From positions 186,001 to 250,000 of the forward strand of contig CANNEK010000004.1 of NCBI GenBank assembly GCA_947503625.1: a DNA stretch of 64,000 nt, given 5' to 3'. Numbering within the stretch: position 1 is the stretch's first letter; each line of letters starts with the position of its first letter. Both the position numbers and the translations under genes were made by a program. Source of the stretch: an uncultured Kordiimonas sp. (GTDB taxonomy: Bacteria > Pseudomonadota > Alphaproteobacteria > Sphingomonadales > Kordiimonadaceae). Shown here piece by piece: positions 1 through 8,083 of the stretch. Under the pieces are notes generated by a model that saw only the letters and a list, made by a program, of their open reading frames with translations, did not search any database and was not told where the DNA came from.

Positions 1-152
1 AGGTAACAGCAGAGGGTGTCGAGGACGAAGAGTCAGTCGCTCTTTTAAGAGAGTATGGTTGCAATACACTTCAAGGCTATCATATTTGTCGACCCATCCC
101 GAGCGATGAACTCGTTGAATTCCTTAAAGAGTTTGAGCATGCGGCTGAATAG
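1..152 (+). CDS. EAL-domain c-di-GMP phosphodiesterase, C-terminal fragment
   Basis: The frame starting at base 3 is open to a TAG at 150-152 and encodes the last 49 residues of a protein that begins outside the window. The fragment reads VTAEGVEDEES, then REYGCNTLQGYHICRPIP, then a final helix. The AEGVE, QGY and RP-P pattern is the ending of EAL domains, which hydrolyse cyclic di-GMP to pGpG. The catalytic EAL residues lie upstream, so activity cannot be judged. It overlaps the start of the next gene by 14 bases. Confidence 0.8.
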   Translation, partial: VTAEGVEDEESVALLREYGCNTLQGYHICRPIPSDELVEFLKEFEHAAE

Positions 153-1419
153 AGTTTGCCGCTATGCGGTACTAATTGCATTGTTGGCTGGTGCATGGAC
201 GCCAAATCCTGCTGTCGCGCAAAACGATGGGCCCACAGTGGATTTCGAGCTATTTACGGATGTTCGACTTGGTATCACGGACGGCGAGCCAACCTGGCTT
301 GATGACTGGCTTGGGAAAGGTCGTTTTGGTGGTAAGCTAAACGGTGATGCACGTGCGGATCTCGAAATTGCTGAAGTTGCTGCACTTTTCGATGTGGAGT
401 TTAACTGGGAGTGGTCTGCTTTTGTCCACGCCAAGTATGATGAAACACAAGACGGTCCCGTCGATATTGTTGAAGCATATTTAAAGTATGCGCCGTCGCC
501 CACATCCCGCACACGCTATAGCGTCAGGGCCGGGCTGTTTTTCCCGCATATCTCTCGAGAGAATGTCGGTATCGCCTGGACGAGCCCTTACACAATAACG
601 CCGTCCGCGATCAATTCCTGGATAGGCGAAGAAATCAGAACTTTAGGCCTGGAGGCGAAAGCCAGTATTCGCGGTGAAACCAGCCAGTTGGACCTGACGG
701 CTGCAGTGTTTGGGTTCAATGACCCCGCCGGGACATTGCTCGCTTTCCGTGGTTGGGCGCTTAATGATGTCAAGGGAACGGCCTTCTCACAGCTGCCACT
801 GGCACGACTGCCACAGATAGGCCTGAACAGCACTTTTGTAGCGCAACCCTTCTGGGTAGAACCTGTGGCCGAAATTGACAATCGGGTGGGTTTCTACGGC
901 TCGGTTGACTGGACGTATGCCAGAAACTGGAAAGTCGGTGCTTTCTATTATGATAATCGCGGCGACCCCAATGTGGTCAAACAAGAGCAATATGGCTGGG
1001 ACACAAGGTTTTGGAACTTTTATGTTGAGGGTGATGCGCTGGCAGACATTCATCTGATTGCCCAATATATGACAGGTAATACTCGGATGGGCAGATTGAT
1101 TCCAAGCACTGGAACCCGCTACATAGACATGGATTTTGATTCTGCTTTTGTACTGGCCAGTCGCAAGTTCGGTCCGCATCGTGTTTCAACCAGGTTTGAC
1201 TGGTTTGAGACCACAGACCATGCTTTTGTAAGGCGCGACAACAATAATGAAGCCGGTATTTCAGTGACAGCAGCATACTCGCTGGAACTCAGCCGCAAAG
1301 ACACGTTACTCGCCGAGTATCTCTATATTGATAGCAAACGACCAGCCCGCCAGCTCATTGGCTTCGACCCAGACCAAAAACAGAGCATATTCCAGATTGC
1401 TTATCGAAGACGTTTTTAG
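139..1419 (+). CDS. Predicted outer-membrane beta-barrel protein
   Basis: This is a 426-residue protein if started at the ATG at 139, which has AAAGAG about 9 bases upstream and gives a clean signal peptide ending near AVAQ. An ATG at 55 would add a poor 28-residue leader inside the preceding EAL gene. The mature chain is rich in alternating aromatic/polar strands (for example NWKVGAFYYDNRGD, DSAFVLASRKFG) and ends in RRRF with a terminal Phe, as expected for BAM-inserted barrels. It resembles uncharacterised porin-like proteins; no substrate can be inferred. The 14-base overlap with the EAL gene suggests co-transcription. Its stop overlaps the convergent modC stop by four bases. Confidence 0.65.
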   Translation: MRLNRVCRYAVLIALLAGAWTPNPAVAQNDGPTVDFELFTDVRLGITDGEPTWLDDWLGKGRFGGKLNGDARADLEIAEVAALFDVEFNWEWSAFVHAKYDETQDGPVDIVEAYLKYAPSPTSRTRYSVRAGLFFPHISRENVGIAWTSPYTITPSAINSWIGEEIRTLGLEAKASIRGETSQLDLTAAVFGFNDPAGTLLAFRGWALNDVKGTAFSQLPLARLPQIGLNSTFVAQPFWVEPVAEIDNRVGFYGSVDWTYARNWKVGAFYYDNRGDPNVVKQEQYGWDTRFWNFYVEGDALADIHLIAQYMTGNTRMGRLIPSTGTRYIDMDFDSAFVLASRKFGPHRVSTRFDWFETTDHAFVRRDNNNEAGISVTAAYSLELSRKDTLLAEYLYIDSKRPARQLIGFDPDQKQSIFQIAYRRRF

Positions 1420-2507
1420 TGGTTCGACGTAGGCGCGGGTATCACGTCTTTGACGGATACAGCTTTGATAAGAGCATATACCTTGTCATTTAGCTTCAAC
1501 TCTAGGCGTGATAAACTGTGACGGGTAATCTTGCTTGTTAGCACGTTGTCCGAATCCTCTAACTGCATGTCCACAAAGACGTTCTTGTCTTCTTCTCTAA
1601 TAGCCATAATGGTTGCGGCAATCTGGTTGAGGATGCTTATGTCAATTGATTTCTGTCTGGCCAGCGAAATGTCCGAGGCGAAGATGCGTAAGGTCACGTC
1701 GCTGCCAACAGTTTCGCCGCTATCCGGAAGTAGTATTATGGAACCGCTTGCGTCCGCTTCCAGCAGGTTGTTGGACTTGCCGGTTATTCTCGCCGTTAAC
1801 AGCTGACCGGCATCAGCAAGGCCAAGTAAAGAAGCACATTCCTGTGCCAGAATAACCTGCTCCAGTGTGCCGGTGGCGACGGTTTTTCCGGGTGCCATTA
1901 GAACTGCATTGTCCGCAACAGCGAGCATATCTTCCAGATGATGTGTTATAAACAGGACAGGCGTTCCCGCGGTTCGATTAATAGTTTTTATCAGGAGCAA
2001 GACTTCTTCTCTGGCTTTCGGGTCCAACCCTGTCATGGGTTCGTCCAGAATGATCAGTTGCGGGCGTGCGGCGAGTGCCCGTGCTATTGCAACTTTGCGT
2101 TTTTCACCACCAGATAAAGTTCCTGTGTTTCTATGTAGCAAGGACTTTACACCCAGCGCGCCAATTGCTTCAGAGCAACTCTCTGGCGTTGAGCGGGGCG
2201 AAAACCTGATATTTTGTTCTACTGTCAAGTGAGGGAACAGGTTAGCGTCTTGCATAACCAGCCCGATATTCCGTTGCCTGGCATTTGTGAAGCGCTTTTT
2301 GGTTCCCCGGTAGAGAGATTTTCCCTTGAAAAGGATCGAGCCACCCAAAGGGCGCTCAAGGCCTGTAATAAGGCGGGCGAGGGTGGTCTTGCCTGCTCCG
2401 GAAGGGCCTATCAAAGCCGTAATGCCATCTGCCATGCTGAATTTGGCACGTGCTGATCGGCCATTCTGTTGCCAGACGATATCCACACTGAGTAGCTCGC
2501 TAGTCAT
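1416..2507 (-). CDS. modC: Molybdate ABC transporter ATP-binding protein ModC
   Basis: This is the ATPase of a ModBC-type importer at the inner membrane face, about 363 residues. Visible motifs are Walker A GPSGAGKTT (residues 34-42), Q-loop VMQDANLFPHL, signature LSGGEKRKVA and Walker B LIILDEPMTGLD. A C-terminal region of about 130 residues matches the oxyanion-binding TOBE/MOP position of ModC. The ATG at 2507 overlaps the modB stop as ATGA, so I prefer it to the ATG at 2543. Tungstate, or another oxyanion, is possible as the substrate. Confidence 0.85.
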   Translation of the reverse strand: MTSELLSVDIVWQQNGRSARAKFSMADGITALIGPSGAGKTTLARLITGLERPLGGSILFKGKSLYRGTKKRFTNARQRNIGLVMQDANLFPHLTVEQNIRFSPRSTPESCSEAIGALGVKSLLHRNTGTLSGGEKRKVAIARALAARPQLIILDEPMTGLDPKAREEVLLLIKTINRTAGTPVLFITHHLEDMLAVADNAVLMAPGKTVATGTLEQVILAQECASLLGLADAGQLLTARITGKSNNLLEADASGSIILLPDSGETVGSDVTLRIFASDISLARQKSIDISILNQIAATIMAIREEDKNVFVDMQLEDSDNVLTSKITRHSLSRLELKLNDKVYALIKAVSVKDVIPAPTSNH

Positions 2508-3187
2508 GTCGAAGGCCCGTTCAGATGCTTTCTTTGCAGCCATTCGGCGGCTAGCAGGCTGCCGATGGCCGGGACAAGGCTAATGATTGCAAGTCTTAGC
2601 GCTACCGGTTCTCCCCCCGGGGACTGTGCTGCAGAATACAAGGCCAAAGGCAAGGTCTGTGTCAGCCCCGGAATATTGGCAGCAAAGGTTATGGTTGCAC
2701 CAAACTCACCAATTGCCCGTGCAAACCCGAGCACGCCCGCTGAAATGATGCCAGGATAGGCGAGTGGCAGGCTAATGCGGATAAAACGGGCAATGCCATC
2801 GACACCAAGGGTTTGCGCAACATCAGAGTATGCAGCCGGTTCTGCTTCAAAGGCCTGTCTGATACTGCGCACCATTAAGGGAAAAGCCATGATGCCACTG
2901 GCAATTGCCGCAGCGACCCATGTAAAGGCGGGGTTCAGTCCGTAATCGGCCAGCCATGCACCGAAAGGGTTGGTTGCGGTAAACACAAGCAGTAAAACAA
3001 AGCCAACCACGACAGGTGGCACCACAAGCGGGATGTGAACAAGTGTTTCGACAAACACTTTACCGCGGAAGTCAGTGCGCGCCAGCCAGTAGCCCGTTGC
3101 AATTGCGATGGGTAGACCTATCAGGGTTGCAGCAATGGCAACTTTGATACTCAAAAACAATGCGGCAATTTCAAAAGGTTCGAGCAT
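2504..3187 (-). CDS. modB: Molybdate ABC transporter permease ModB
   Basis: This is a 227-residue integral membrane permease with about five hydrophobic segments. The N-terminal LSIKVA and HIPLVVPPVVVGF segments and the cytoplasmic EAA loop (ARAIGEFGATITFAANIPG) are typical of ModB. The ATG has AGGAAGA six bases upstream. It starts 15 bases after metC and overlaps modC by four bases, so the three probably form one transcript. The periplasmic binding protein ModA is not next to it. Confidence 0.88.
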   Translation of the reverse strand: MLEPFEIAALFLSIKVAIAATLIGLPIAIATGYWLARTDFRGKVFVETLVHIPLVVPPVVVGFVLLLVFTATNPFGAWLADYGLNPAFTWVAAAIASGIMAFPLMVRSIRQAFEAEPAAYSDVAQTLGVDGIARFIRISLPLAYPGIISAGVLGFARAIGEFGATITFAANIPGLTQTLPLALYSAAQSPGGEPVALRLAIISLVPAIGSLLAAEWLQRKHLNGPST

Positions 3188-3202
3188 AGGCTCTTCCTGA
3201 AA

Positions 3203-4384
3203 CTAAGATGACAGTCGTTCACTGTAACGTTTCAAACCGGCCTCAAGGTCCTGTATCAAGTCATCAGTGCCTTCAAGGCCGATATGAATTCGCAGCAGCG
3301 GGCCGTCAGCAGCCCAGGGAACCGCTGTGCGATTATGGCTTGGGTCAGCAGGCAGGATGAGGCTTTCATAGCCTCCCCAGCTGAAACCCATTTTGAACAA
3401 GCGCATCCGGTCTACCATGGCAGCAGTGTCAGGGTAGGTGCCGCCCTTCAGTATGATCGAGAACAAGCCGCTTGACCCGGCGAAGTCTCGTTCCCACAAG
3501 TCATGTCCGGGGCAGTCTTCAAATGCCGGATGTAAAACTTTATCAACTTCCGGCTGGTCTTTAAGCCATGCAGCAACAATCAGCGCGTTTTCTTCATGTG
3601 CTTTCATCCGAATTCCCAGTGTGCGCAAGCCTCTGGACGTTAGAAAAGCATCATCGGGAGCCACCATGTGCCCTAATTGATACGCTGTTTTGCTTAGTTT
3701 TTTCCACGCGTCACCTTTGGCGCTGGCACTACCGATCATTGAATCTGAATGGCCACCAATGTATTTTGTGCACGCCTCAACTGATATATCGACACCATGA
3801 TCCAGTGGTTTGAATAGCAGAGGAGTCGCCCATGTGTTGTCGGTCACGACATAGCTTCCGTTGGCTTTGGCTGCCTTCACGATCGCAGGGATATCCTGAA
3901 CTTCGAACGTAAGTGATCCGGGGCTTTCGGTTACCACGACACTGGTGTTCGGTTTCAATAAAGTCGAAATATCTGAGCCAATAAGAGGGTCGTAATAGTC
4001 AGTCTGAATATTCATTGTTTTCAGCAGGCCATTGGCAAAGGCGCGGGTTGGTTCGTACGCACTATCAGTAATCAGAACGTGGTCGCCAGCCTTTACAAGC
4101 GAAAGAATTGCCGTTGTTACTGCGGCAATTCCGCTTGGGAACAGCATGGTTCCATCAGCGCCTTCCAGGTCGGTCAGTGCTTCTTCGAGTGCCCATTGGG
4201 TCGGGGTCCCTTTTCGCGCATAAAACAGTTTCTTTGCTGTCGGGTTGGCGGTTCGTTCGCGCAGTTCGGCATAGCTTTCAAACAAGCAGGTCGATGCACG
4301 GTACACGGGAGGATTGACAACACCGTGGGTCCATTCCTTGCGTCTGCCGCCGATAATAAGTCTTGTATCTTCGCTATCGCTCAT
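3203..4384 (-). CDS. metC: Cystathionine beta-lyase
   Basis: This 393-residue protein belongs to the Cys/Met-metabolism PLP enzyme family and is predicted to cleave cystathionine to homocysteine, pyruvate and ammonia. The PLP lysine lies in SVEACTKYIGGHSD. Other family features are FYARKGTPTQWALE near residue 55, the phosphate-binding FPSGIAAV and the C-terminal SWGGYESL. The MetC assignment over CGS/CGL rests on overall resemblance (QLGHMVAPDDA, RGLRTLGIR). The ATG follows GGAGA at five bases. It is the first gene of the metC-modB-modC run. Confidence 0.87.
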   Translation of the reverse strand: MSDSEDTRLIIGGRRKEWTHGVVNPPVYRASTCLFESYAELRERTANPTAKKLFYARKGTPTQWALEEALTDLEGADGTMLFPSGIAAVTTAILSLVKAGDHVLITDSAYEPTRAFANGLLKTMNIQTDYYDPLIGSDISTLLKPNTSVVVTESPGSLTFEVQDIPAIVKAAKANGSYVVTDNTWATPLLFKPLDHGVDISVEACTKYIGGHSDSMIGSASAKGDAWKKLSKTAYQLGHMVAPDDAFLTSRGLRTLGIRMKAHEENALIVAAWLKDQPEVDKVLHPAFEDCPGHDLWERDFAGSSGLFSIILKGGTYPDTAAMVDRMRLFKMGFSWGGYESLILPADPSHNRTAVPWAADGPLLRIHIGLEGTDDLIQDLEAGLKRYSERLSS

Positions 4385-4451
4385 CAGTCTCTCCGTGTAA
4401 TCAGAAAGACCAGACTAGGAGGGAATTCAACAGCTCGCAATGTGCTATCTC

Positions 4452-4480
4452 AAAAGAGTGCCGGATTGGCTCCGGCACTC
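4452..4480 (-). terminator. Rho-independent terminator of the repeat-protein gene
   Basis: A perfect 10-bp stem, GAGTGCCGGA/TCCGGCACTC, with a five-base loop is followed on the minus strand by TTTT. It lies 22 bases past the stop of the minus-strand gene at 4502. Confidence 0.8.
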
Positions 4481-4501
4481 AGGTTATTTGCGGCTTCAGA
4501 A

Positions 4502-5269
4502 CTAGACGATGATGTCCATTTCACCAAGGTCCGACAAATCAATACCCGCGACAAAACCGGTTTGGCCATCGCCGAGATCAATCAGTACGCCGGATACTTC
4601 GCCAGTTACCAGATTCACCAACTCTCTGGAGGCATCAAGTACATCAGAAAGGTCGGTAAAATCAAAAGCTGTCTGGCTCAGGTCCAATGCATCTGTTTCT
4701 ATGTCGAAGTTGAAAACAGCAGCGTTTCCACCATCGTCAACGAAATAGAAGGTCTCTGCCTCATCAAGGGCAATTGCCATAGCGCCTGAAGGAGCTTCAT
4801 TTGAAACAAGAACTCTTAGTGGTCCCGCGCCGTCACCAATGCCGCCGTCCGGTTCGACCGGTATCGGCCCCAAACCTGGCAGAGGGCCTGCACCGTCACC
4901 AATGCCGCCATCAGGTTCCACCGGAAACGGACCATCGCCCGGAGGAGGACCGGCGCCGTCGCCAATACCACCATCAGGCTCCACCGGAAAAGGGCCTTCG
5001 CCAAGATCTTCACCGGGAGGGCCTGCGCCGTCACCAATGCCACCGTCGGGCTCTACCGGAAACGGACCATCGCCCGGAAGAGGACCGGCGCCGTCGCCAA
5101 TGCCGCCATCAGGCTCCACCGGAAAAGGGCCTTCGCCAAGGTCTTCACCTGGAGGGCCTGCGCCGTCACCAATACCCCCATCCGGTTCGACCGGTATCGG
5201 GCCATCAGTTCCCTCATCCTCGGGATCAGTGCTTTGTTCAGTTCGATTATTGTCGTTTAAAAGGGCCAT
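4502..5269 (-). CDS. Six-repeat Pro/Gly/Asp-rich protein with a type-I-secretion-like C-terminus
   Basis: This 255-residue protein has no N-terminal signal peptide. Residues 1-22 are polar. Residues 23-150 hold six copies of a unit built on PVEPDGGIGDGAGP, alternating 24- and 21-residue forms. Residues 151-255 form an acidic, glycine-poor domain ending in FVAGIDLSDLGEMDIIV, with FNFDIETDALDLSQ before it. That ending resembles C-terminal domains of RTX-type substrates exported by type I secretion (an uncleaved tail with a few terminal hydrophobic residues), but there are no GGxGxD nonapeptides. The ATG at 5269 has AGGA nine bases upstream. The function is unknown. A TolC homologue and an RTX protein are encoded at 19.7-21.8 kb. 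Confidence 0.7.
   Translation of the reverse strand: MALLNDNNRTEQSTDPEDEGTDGPIPVEPDGGIGDGAGPPGEDLGEGPFPVEPDGGIGDGAGPLPGDGPFPVEPDGGIGDGAGPPGEDLGEGPFPVEPDGGIGDGAGPPPGDGPFPVEPDGGIGDGAGPLPGLGPIPVEPDGGIGDGAGPLRVLVSNEAPSGAMAIALDEAETFYFVDDGGNAAVFNFDIETDALDLSQTAFDFTDLSDVLDASRELVNLVTGEVSGVLIDLGDGQTGFVAGIDLSDLGEMDIIV
4820..5203 (-). repeat. In-frame tandem repeat region, 72- and 63-bp units
   Basis: Six units encode the repeats of the gene at 4502-5269, in the order 72, 63, 72, 63, 63 and about 51 bp. Units 1-2 and 3-4 form a 135-bp higher-order repeat. Nucleotide similarity between units is high, pointing to recent slippage or recombination. All unit lengths are multiples of three, so copy-number change keeps the frame, and the antisense frames stay open too. 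Confidence 0.9.
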
Positions 5270-5416
5270 ATACTCTGTTCCTCACCTATAACACAATAAG
5301 TTGCTGGCTGGCCAAAACCCCCAACCAGTAATTCCAGTTTTGCGCGAACTGCCTGAACTGAATATTAACGAACCATAAATGTTGGATTTTTTTAAAAAAT
5401 TGCCTTTTACCCGGCA

Positions 5417-6283
5417 TCAGGCCCGCACCTCTTTGCAATCTGAGGGTGTTTCAATAGGTAAATCGGCTTGACTGCCCCATTCGCTCCATGAGCCGTCATA
5501 AACGGCAGTATCCCATTTCCCCAGTTTGGCGAAAGCAAGAGCAAGGCAACAGGCGGTAACGCCCGAACCACAACTTGTGCCGATAGGTGAAGTCAGATCA
5601 ATGCCCGCGGCTTCGATCTTGCTCGCCAGCTCTTCGTTGCCAAGCATGGTACCGTTGGCGTTATAGAGTTCACCAAACGGTAAATTCCTGGCTCCCGGGA
5701 TATGCCCCGAGCGCAGGCCCGGCCTTGGCTCGGGCGCGGTACCATTGTAGCGCCCAGCCGCACGCGCATCGACGATCTGATGCGTGGTTTCTTCGATATT
5801 TGTCAATATGTCGTTCTTGGTTAGATACAGGGCAGGGTTGTAATCGGCGAAATAACTGGATACCGGTGATTTGGTGTCTCCGCTTTCTGTCGGACGTTTT
5901 TGAGCCTGCCAAAGCTGCAGGCCACCATCAAGCACATAGATGTTTTTATGCCCCATGGTGCGGAACATCCACCAGGCGCGCGGCGCTGTGCGCACATCGC
6001 TGTTATCATAGACGACAATCTTGCTACCATTGGTAATACCCAGTTTGGTAACAGCCCCGGCAAAGTCCCGAGCGCCGGGCAACGTATGAGGCTGGTCTGA
6101 GTTTGGGTCTACGATTGCATCTATATCGAAAAACAGTGCGCCGGGAATATGGGCAGCACTGTACTCGTCCCGCGCATTGCGTCCGCTATCCGGCAGATGC
6201 CAGGATGCGTCAAGTACAACCAGATTGTCGCGGCCAAGGTTTTTTGTCAGCCATTCAACAGTTTTGAGAGGGGAGTTTGCCAT
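5417..6283 (-). CDS. sseA: 3-mercaptopyruvate (or thiosulfate) sulfurtransferase
   Basis: This 288-residue protein has two rhodanese domains. The N-terminal one is inactive-type (KIVVYDNSD where the active loop would be). The C-terminal one carries the catalytic loop CGSGVTAC, which matches mercaptopyruvate sulfurtransferases rather than the CRKG type of thiosulfate-specific enzymes. It would transfer sulfur from 3-mercaptopyruvate to thiol or cyanide acceptors. The ATG at 6283 has an AGG seven bases upstream. A GTG 33 bases further upstream lacks a clear ribosome-binding site. Confidence 0.88.
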   Translation of the reverse strand: MANSPLKTVEWLTKNLGRDNLVVLDASWHLPDSGRNARDEYSAAHIPGALFFDIDAIVDPNSDQPHTLPGARDFAGAVTKLGITNGSKIVVYDNSDVRTAPRAWWMFRTMGHKNIYVLDGGLQLWQAQKRPTESGDTKSPVSSYFADYNPALYLTKNDILTNIEETTHQIVDARAAGRYNGTAPEPRPGLRSGHIPGARNLPFGELYNANGTMLGNEELASKIEAAGIDLTSPIGTSCGSGVTACCLALAFAKLGKWDTAVYDGSWSEWGSQADLPIETPSDCKEVRA

Positions 6284-6382
6284 AAATACGCCTGCTATTT
6301 TATAATTCAGCGGCACTCTAGGCGCACGGAGGCTGCTTTACAATGTGGCAAATCAATTTGGCTGGATCAGACGATACGATGA

Positions 6383-6712
6383 TTAGTTGATGCTGTGGCG
6401 GGCAGAAAGTGCATCGCGGCCGGTTTTGCGAAAAAAATCACCGAGGAGTGGATGATCGAATTCCAACCGGCTATCTACACCCGTTGCTATCTCAAGGTTT
6501 TCTTCTGCCACATAGGTCGTGTGGCTTTCGCCGTCCACAAGCACATGGTACCAGGGCATGTCTTCCATGTCCTGAAAAGCCTCGATTTTTTCACGCCATT
6601 CATCCGACTCGCTGAAACGTCCATCAACATCATAGATGAGACCGCGGTATCCGTATACTGTATGGCGAACGATCTGGCCCGGAGCGAAGCGTGGTTTGCA
6701 GATGTAAGTCAT
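6383..6712 (-). CDS. hspQ: Heat-shock protein HspQ (YccV family)
   Basis: This 109-residue protein matches the HspQ/hemimethylated-DNA-binding YccV fold, in particular FAPGQIVRHTVYGYRGLIYDVD, then MPWYHVLVD, then TYVAEENLE. In Escherichia coli HspQ is an adaptor/substrate affecting Lon-type proteolysis and DnaA levels. The ATG at 6712 follows GGGAGG by six bases and is preferred to an upstream in-frame start that would add 19 basic residues. Confidence 0.88.
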   Translation of the reverse strand: MTYICKPRFAPGQIVRHTVYGYRGLIYDVDGRFSESDEWREKIEAFQDMEDMPWYHVLVDGESHTTYVAEENLEIATGVDSRLEFDHPLLGDFFRKTGRDALSARHSIN

Positions 6713-6879
6713 TAGTTCTCCCTCCCTTTTCAGCGCGCGCTTGCGCGTGGCCAAATCAGCAAGCAACAAGATAGCATCAAGGCATTAACAAAGGTTGAAT
6801 CGCCCCGAAGCCCAGCGTTCATCTGGTATGTTGATGTCGCTGGACAGTTGACCTTTGCTGATCACCATGTTGTTTACTT

Positions 6880-6909
6880 TTGACAAAACGGGTCTTTTGA
6901 CGGCATAGG
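6880..6909 (+). promoter_or_regulatory. Candidate sigma-70 promoter for queF
   Basis: A consensus -35 TTGACA at 6880-6885 is followed 18 bases later by a weak -10, CATAGG, at 6904-6909. Transcription would start just before the 12-bp repeats at the queF leader. Confidence 0.35.
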
Positions 6910-6924
6910 TGCGGCGCATCCCGG

Positions 6925-6969
6925 AAAGACAGACGCAAAGACAGACGCAAAGACAGACGGAAAGACAGG
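6925..6969 (+). repeat. 12-bp tandem repeat spanning the queF leader
   Basis: Three units of AAAGACAGACGC (the third ends in G) and a partial fourth (AAAGACAGG) run from 6925 into the ribosome-binding site. The partial copy supplies the AGGA that serves queF at 6978. Copy-number change would alter leader length and purine content. Confidence 0.9.
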
Positions 6970-6977
6970 AAAGTCGA

Positions 6978-7442
6978 ATGAGCAAAACGATCTATGAAGG
7001 TTTGGAGCAACTTGGTGGCAGCGGCGGTGCGGCTGCAACACCGGAAGAGGCAGTGCTTGAGTATGTGCCCAACCCACGCCCAGACAGTGATTATTGCGTG
7101 CGCTTCACATGCCCGGAATTCACGTCGTTATGCCCGGTGACAGGCCAGCCTGATTTTGCTCATTTGGTGCTTGATTACATACCGGGCGGGCAACTCGTTG
7201 AAAGCAAAAGTCTGAAACTGTTTCTACAGTCATTCCGCAATCATGCTGCCTTTCACGAAGATTGCACTGTTGGTATTGCAGAGCGACTGGTGAAAGAAAT
7301 GAACCCCAAATGGCTTCGTTTTGGCGGATACTGGTACCCGCGTGGCGGAATTCCGATTGATGTGTTTTTCCAAACGGGCGAGCACCCCGAAGGTGTTTGG
7401 ATACCGGAGCAGGGTGTCCCCACGTATCGGGGCAGAGGCTAA
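6978..7442 (+). CDS. queF: NADPH-dependent preQ0 reductase QueF (short type)
   Basis: This 154-residue cytoplasmic enzyme reduces the nitrile 7-cyano-7-deazaguanine (preQ0) to preQ1 in queuosine synthesis. The nucleophilic Cys52 sits in [12 protein letters not shown] with Asp59 as the acid. The QueF motif [15 protein letters not shown] and the FHE substrate glutamate follow. Its length is that of unimodular, B. subtilis-type QueF. The ATG at 6978 has AGGA upstream; a longer frame from 6909 would add a QTQR repeat tail encoded by the 12-bp repeats and is unlikely. It converges with queE and queC. Confidence 0.95.
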   Translation: MSKTIYEGLEQLGGSGGAAATPEEAVLEYVPNPRPDSDYCVRFTCPEFTSLCPVTGQPDFAHLVLDYIPGGQLVESKSLKLFLQSFRNHAAFHEDCTVGIAERLVKEMNPKWLRFGGYWYPRGGIPIDVFFQTGEHPEGVWIPEQGVPTYRGRG

Positions 7443-7443
7443 T

Positions 7444-8076
7444 CTAAGGAATATCAATCGCTTTGTGCGTCTGCACACTTAGGCGCCATTTGGGATGAGC
7501 CTTGCAATATTCCACCGCTGTTGTCGTATTTTCGGCCAGTGCCGGGCTGTCCATCGGCTGCAGGAAAAAGTGTTCAAAGTCCAGATGCTCGAATTGTTCG
7601 GGCTCCCCGCCTGTCTGCGGGTACACAAGCTTGAGTTCCTGACCTGACGTGACAATCATCCTGGAACCAATCTTGGGGCTTATGCACAGCCAGTCGATAC
7701 CGTCTGGTGGTGCAATGGTGCCATTGCTTTCTACGGCGATTTCAATGCCTTCTGCATGCAGGGCGTCAATCAGCGGCTTGTCGAGCTGCAACAGGGGTTC
7801 ACCTCCGGTACATACGACCATCGGTTTTCCACCGACCCCTGTCCATGCCGCTCTCACGGCAGAAGCAAGCTCAGTGGCAGTTTTGAATTTGCCGCCACCC
7901 GGGCCGTCTGTGCCGACAAAGTCGGTATCACAAAACTGGCAAACGGCTTTGGCTCGGTCTTTCTCAAGCCCGGTCCATAGGTTGCAACCAGCAAAACGAC
8001 AGAAAACCGCTGGCCGCCCTGCCTGACCACCTTCGCCCTGAAGTGTGTAGAAAATTTCTTTGACTGTGTAGACCAT
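7444..8076 (-). CDS. queE: 7-carboxy-7-deazaguanine synthase QueE
   Basis: This 210-residue radical-SAM enzyme contracts 6-carboxytetrahydropterin to 7-carboxy-7-deazaguanine. The cluster ligands are Cys31, Cys46 and Cys49, giving CX14CX2C rather than the canonical CX3CX2C. This expanded spacing is known for the Burkholderia multivorans type of QueE. The N-terminal EIFYTLQGEGGQAGRPAVFCR and the GGEPLLQ motif also fit. The ATG at 8076 lies 7 bases after the queC stop. A longer frame reaching 8193 would overlap queC by 110 bases and is rejected. Confidence 0.95.
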   Translation of the reverse strand: MVYTVKEIFYTLQGEGGQAGRPAVFCRFAGCNLWTGLEKDRAKAVCQFCDTDFVGTDGPGGGKFKTATELASAVRAAWTGVGGKPMVVCTGGEPLLQLDKPLIDALHAEGIEIAVESNGTIAPPDGIDWLCISPKIGSRMIVTSGQELKLVYPQTGGEPEQFEHLDFEHFFLQPMDSPALAENTTTAVEYCKAHPKWRLSVQTHKAIDIP

Positions 8077-8083
8077 CAGCCTT

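Noticed and set aside
4801-5331. Several long plus-strand frames across the repeat region of the gene at 4502-5269
   Set aside because: The repeat units are multiples of three, so all frames stay open together. Only the minus-strand frame has a ribosome-binding site, a coherent C-terminal domain and a terminator.
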